In this document: in pieces, positions 53,284 to 53,483 of the stretch
How positions within the stretch are numbered: position 1 is the first letter of the stretch
Layout of the letters: every line of letters begins with the position of its first letter
NCBI GenBank assembly: GCA_035906055.1
Contig: JAMIFV010000015.1
Coordinates: 1-53,483, forward strand
DNA length: 53,483 bases
Source: JAMIFV01 sp035906055
Lineage (GTDB): Bacteria; Pseudomonadota; Alphaproteobacteria; Rickettsiales; JABCZZ01
Direction: 5' to 3'
Position numbers and translations under genes: made by a program
Notes under the pieces: generated by a model
Seen by the model: the letters and a program-made list of their open reading frames with translations, nothing else
Databases searched by the model: none
What the model was told of the DNA's origin: nothing

Positions 53284-53483
53284 AGGCATAATTAAAGAAA
53301 TGGGGGGCTGTTTTTGATATATATTGTATTAGAATCATGCTTTTAACCTATGGTTTGAAACGAAATGAATCAAAAACTGTCCTAAGTGCCACCGGAGTTC
53401 GACTAAAAAGAATGGTCTGAAACGCGGCCTTCAATCGTACAAATGCACGTATTGCCTGCATCGCTGGCGAGCATCGGGACACC
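53284..53483 (+). mobile_element. Right terminus of an insertion sequence
   Basis: These 200 bases are the reverse complement of 1-200. The terminal repeat (53285-53310) is followed by about 55 AT-rich bases and the start of the transposase, which runs off the window. The two ends point outward, as expected when a contig stops inside two copies of one IS. Confidence 0.85.
53369..53483 (+). CDS. Transposase N-terminus, partial
   Basis: This is the same zinc-ribbon frame as at the left end, with CPKC and CTYC pairs. The frame is closed upstream by TGA at 53366-53368. An ATG at 53365 lies one base out of frame across a run of five A (53372-53376); translation from it ends after six codons. Confidence 0.7.
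   Translation, partial: MKNCPKCHRSSTKKNGLKRGLQSYKCTYCLHRWRASGH

Overview
The window is a stretch of chromosome from a Gram-negative bacterium, most likely an alphaproteobacterium. The evidence is the block ribonuclease D, kdsD, lptC, lptA, lptB, rpoN, the pairing of sdhE with mfd, adjacent uvrA and ssb, and trmFO. I cannot name the genus. In-frame and intergenic palindromic elements and a VirB2-type pilin gene recall Rickettsiales and their relatives, but hisC, hisN, dapF, the chorismate mutase and a large efflux operon argue against a strongly reduced genome. Both ends of the window are the same 200 bases in inverted orientation. Each carries the terminus and first codons of a transposase with a zinc ribbon, so the window looks like a contig bounded by two copies of one insertion sequence (IS).

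Layout. 1-3.6 kb: IS end, a dispersed repeat, then small prophage-like genes (coiled-coil membrane protein, holin-like protein, inner and outer spanin), a broken gene resembling the end of a Tae4-type peptidoglycan amidase, and an overlapping secreted protein. 3.6-6.7 kb: unknown genes and an operon of a small membrane protein plus a 469-residue protein made of four tandem VirB2/TrbC pilin-like domains. 6.7-15.7 kb: a complete MdtABC/MuxABC-type RND efflux operon with its outer-membrane lipoprotein, interrupted by a palindromic element. 16-20.1 kb: a System II cytochrome c assembly fusion (ResB-CcsA), a TlpA/ResA-like thioredoxin and queF in one overlapping operon. 20.2-28.6 kb: a secreted protein, a methyltransferase, hisC, chorismate mutase, mfd and sdhE. 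28.7-35.2 kb: a PAS/degenerate GGDEF protein, trmFO behind a RelBE-like module, hisN, a PH-domain membrane protein and three tandem NUDIX domains in two genes. 35.3-39.6 kb: gyrA, HU, an EF-hand protein, tRNA-Val and tRNA-Asp. 39.7-47.4 kb: an aspartic protease, ribonuclease D (apparently with an AUU start), kdsD, lptCAB, rpoN, a CpaF-type ATPase and hfq. 47.5-53.5 kb: repeats, three Flp pilins, uvrA with an in-frame palindromic insertion, ssb, dapF and the right IS end.

Working together: kdsD and lptCAB serve lipopolysaccharide synthesis and export. CcsBA and the thioredoxin serve cytochrome c maturation. Mfd and UvrA act in the same excision repair pathway. CpaF and the Flp pilins fit a Tad-type pilus whose other genes lie elsewhere. 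The four-domain VirB2-like protein, the three-module NUDIX array, the AUU-started ribonuclease D and the repeat inside uvrA are the most unusual items.
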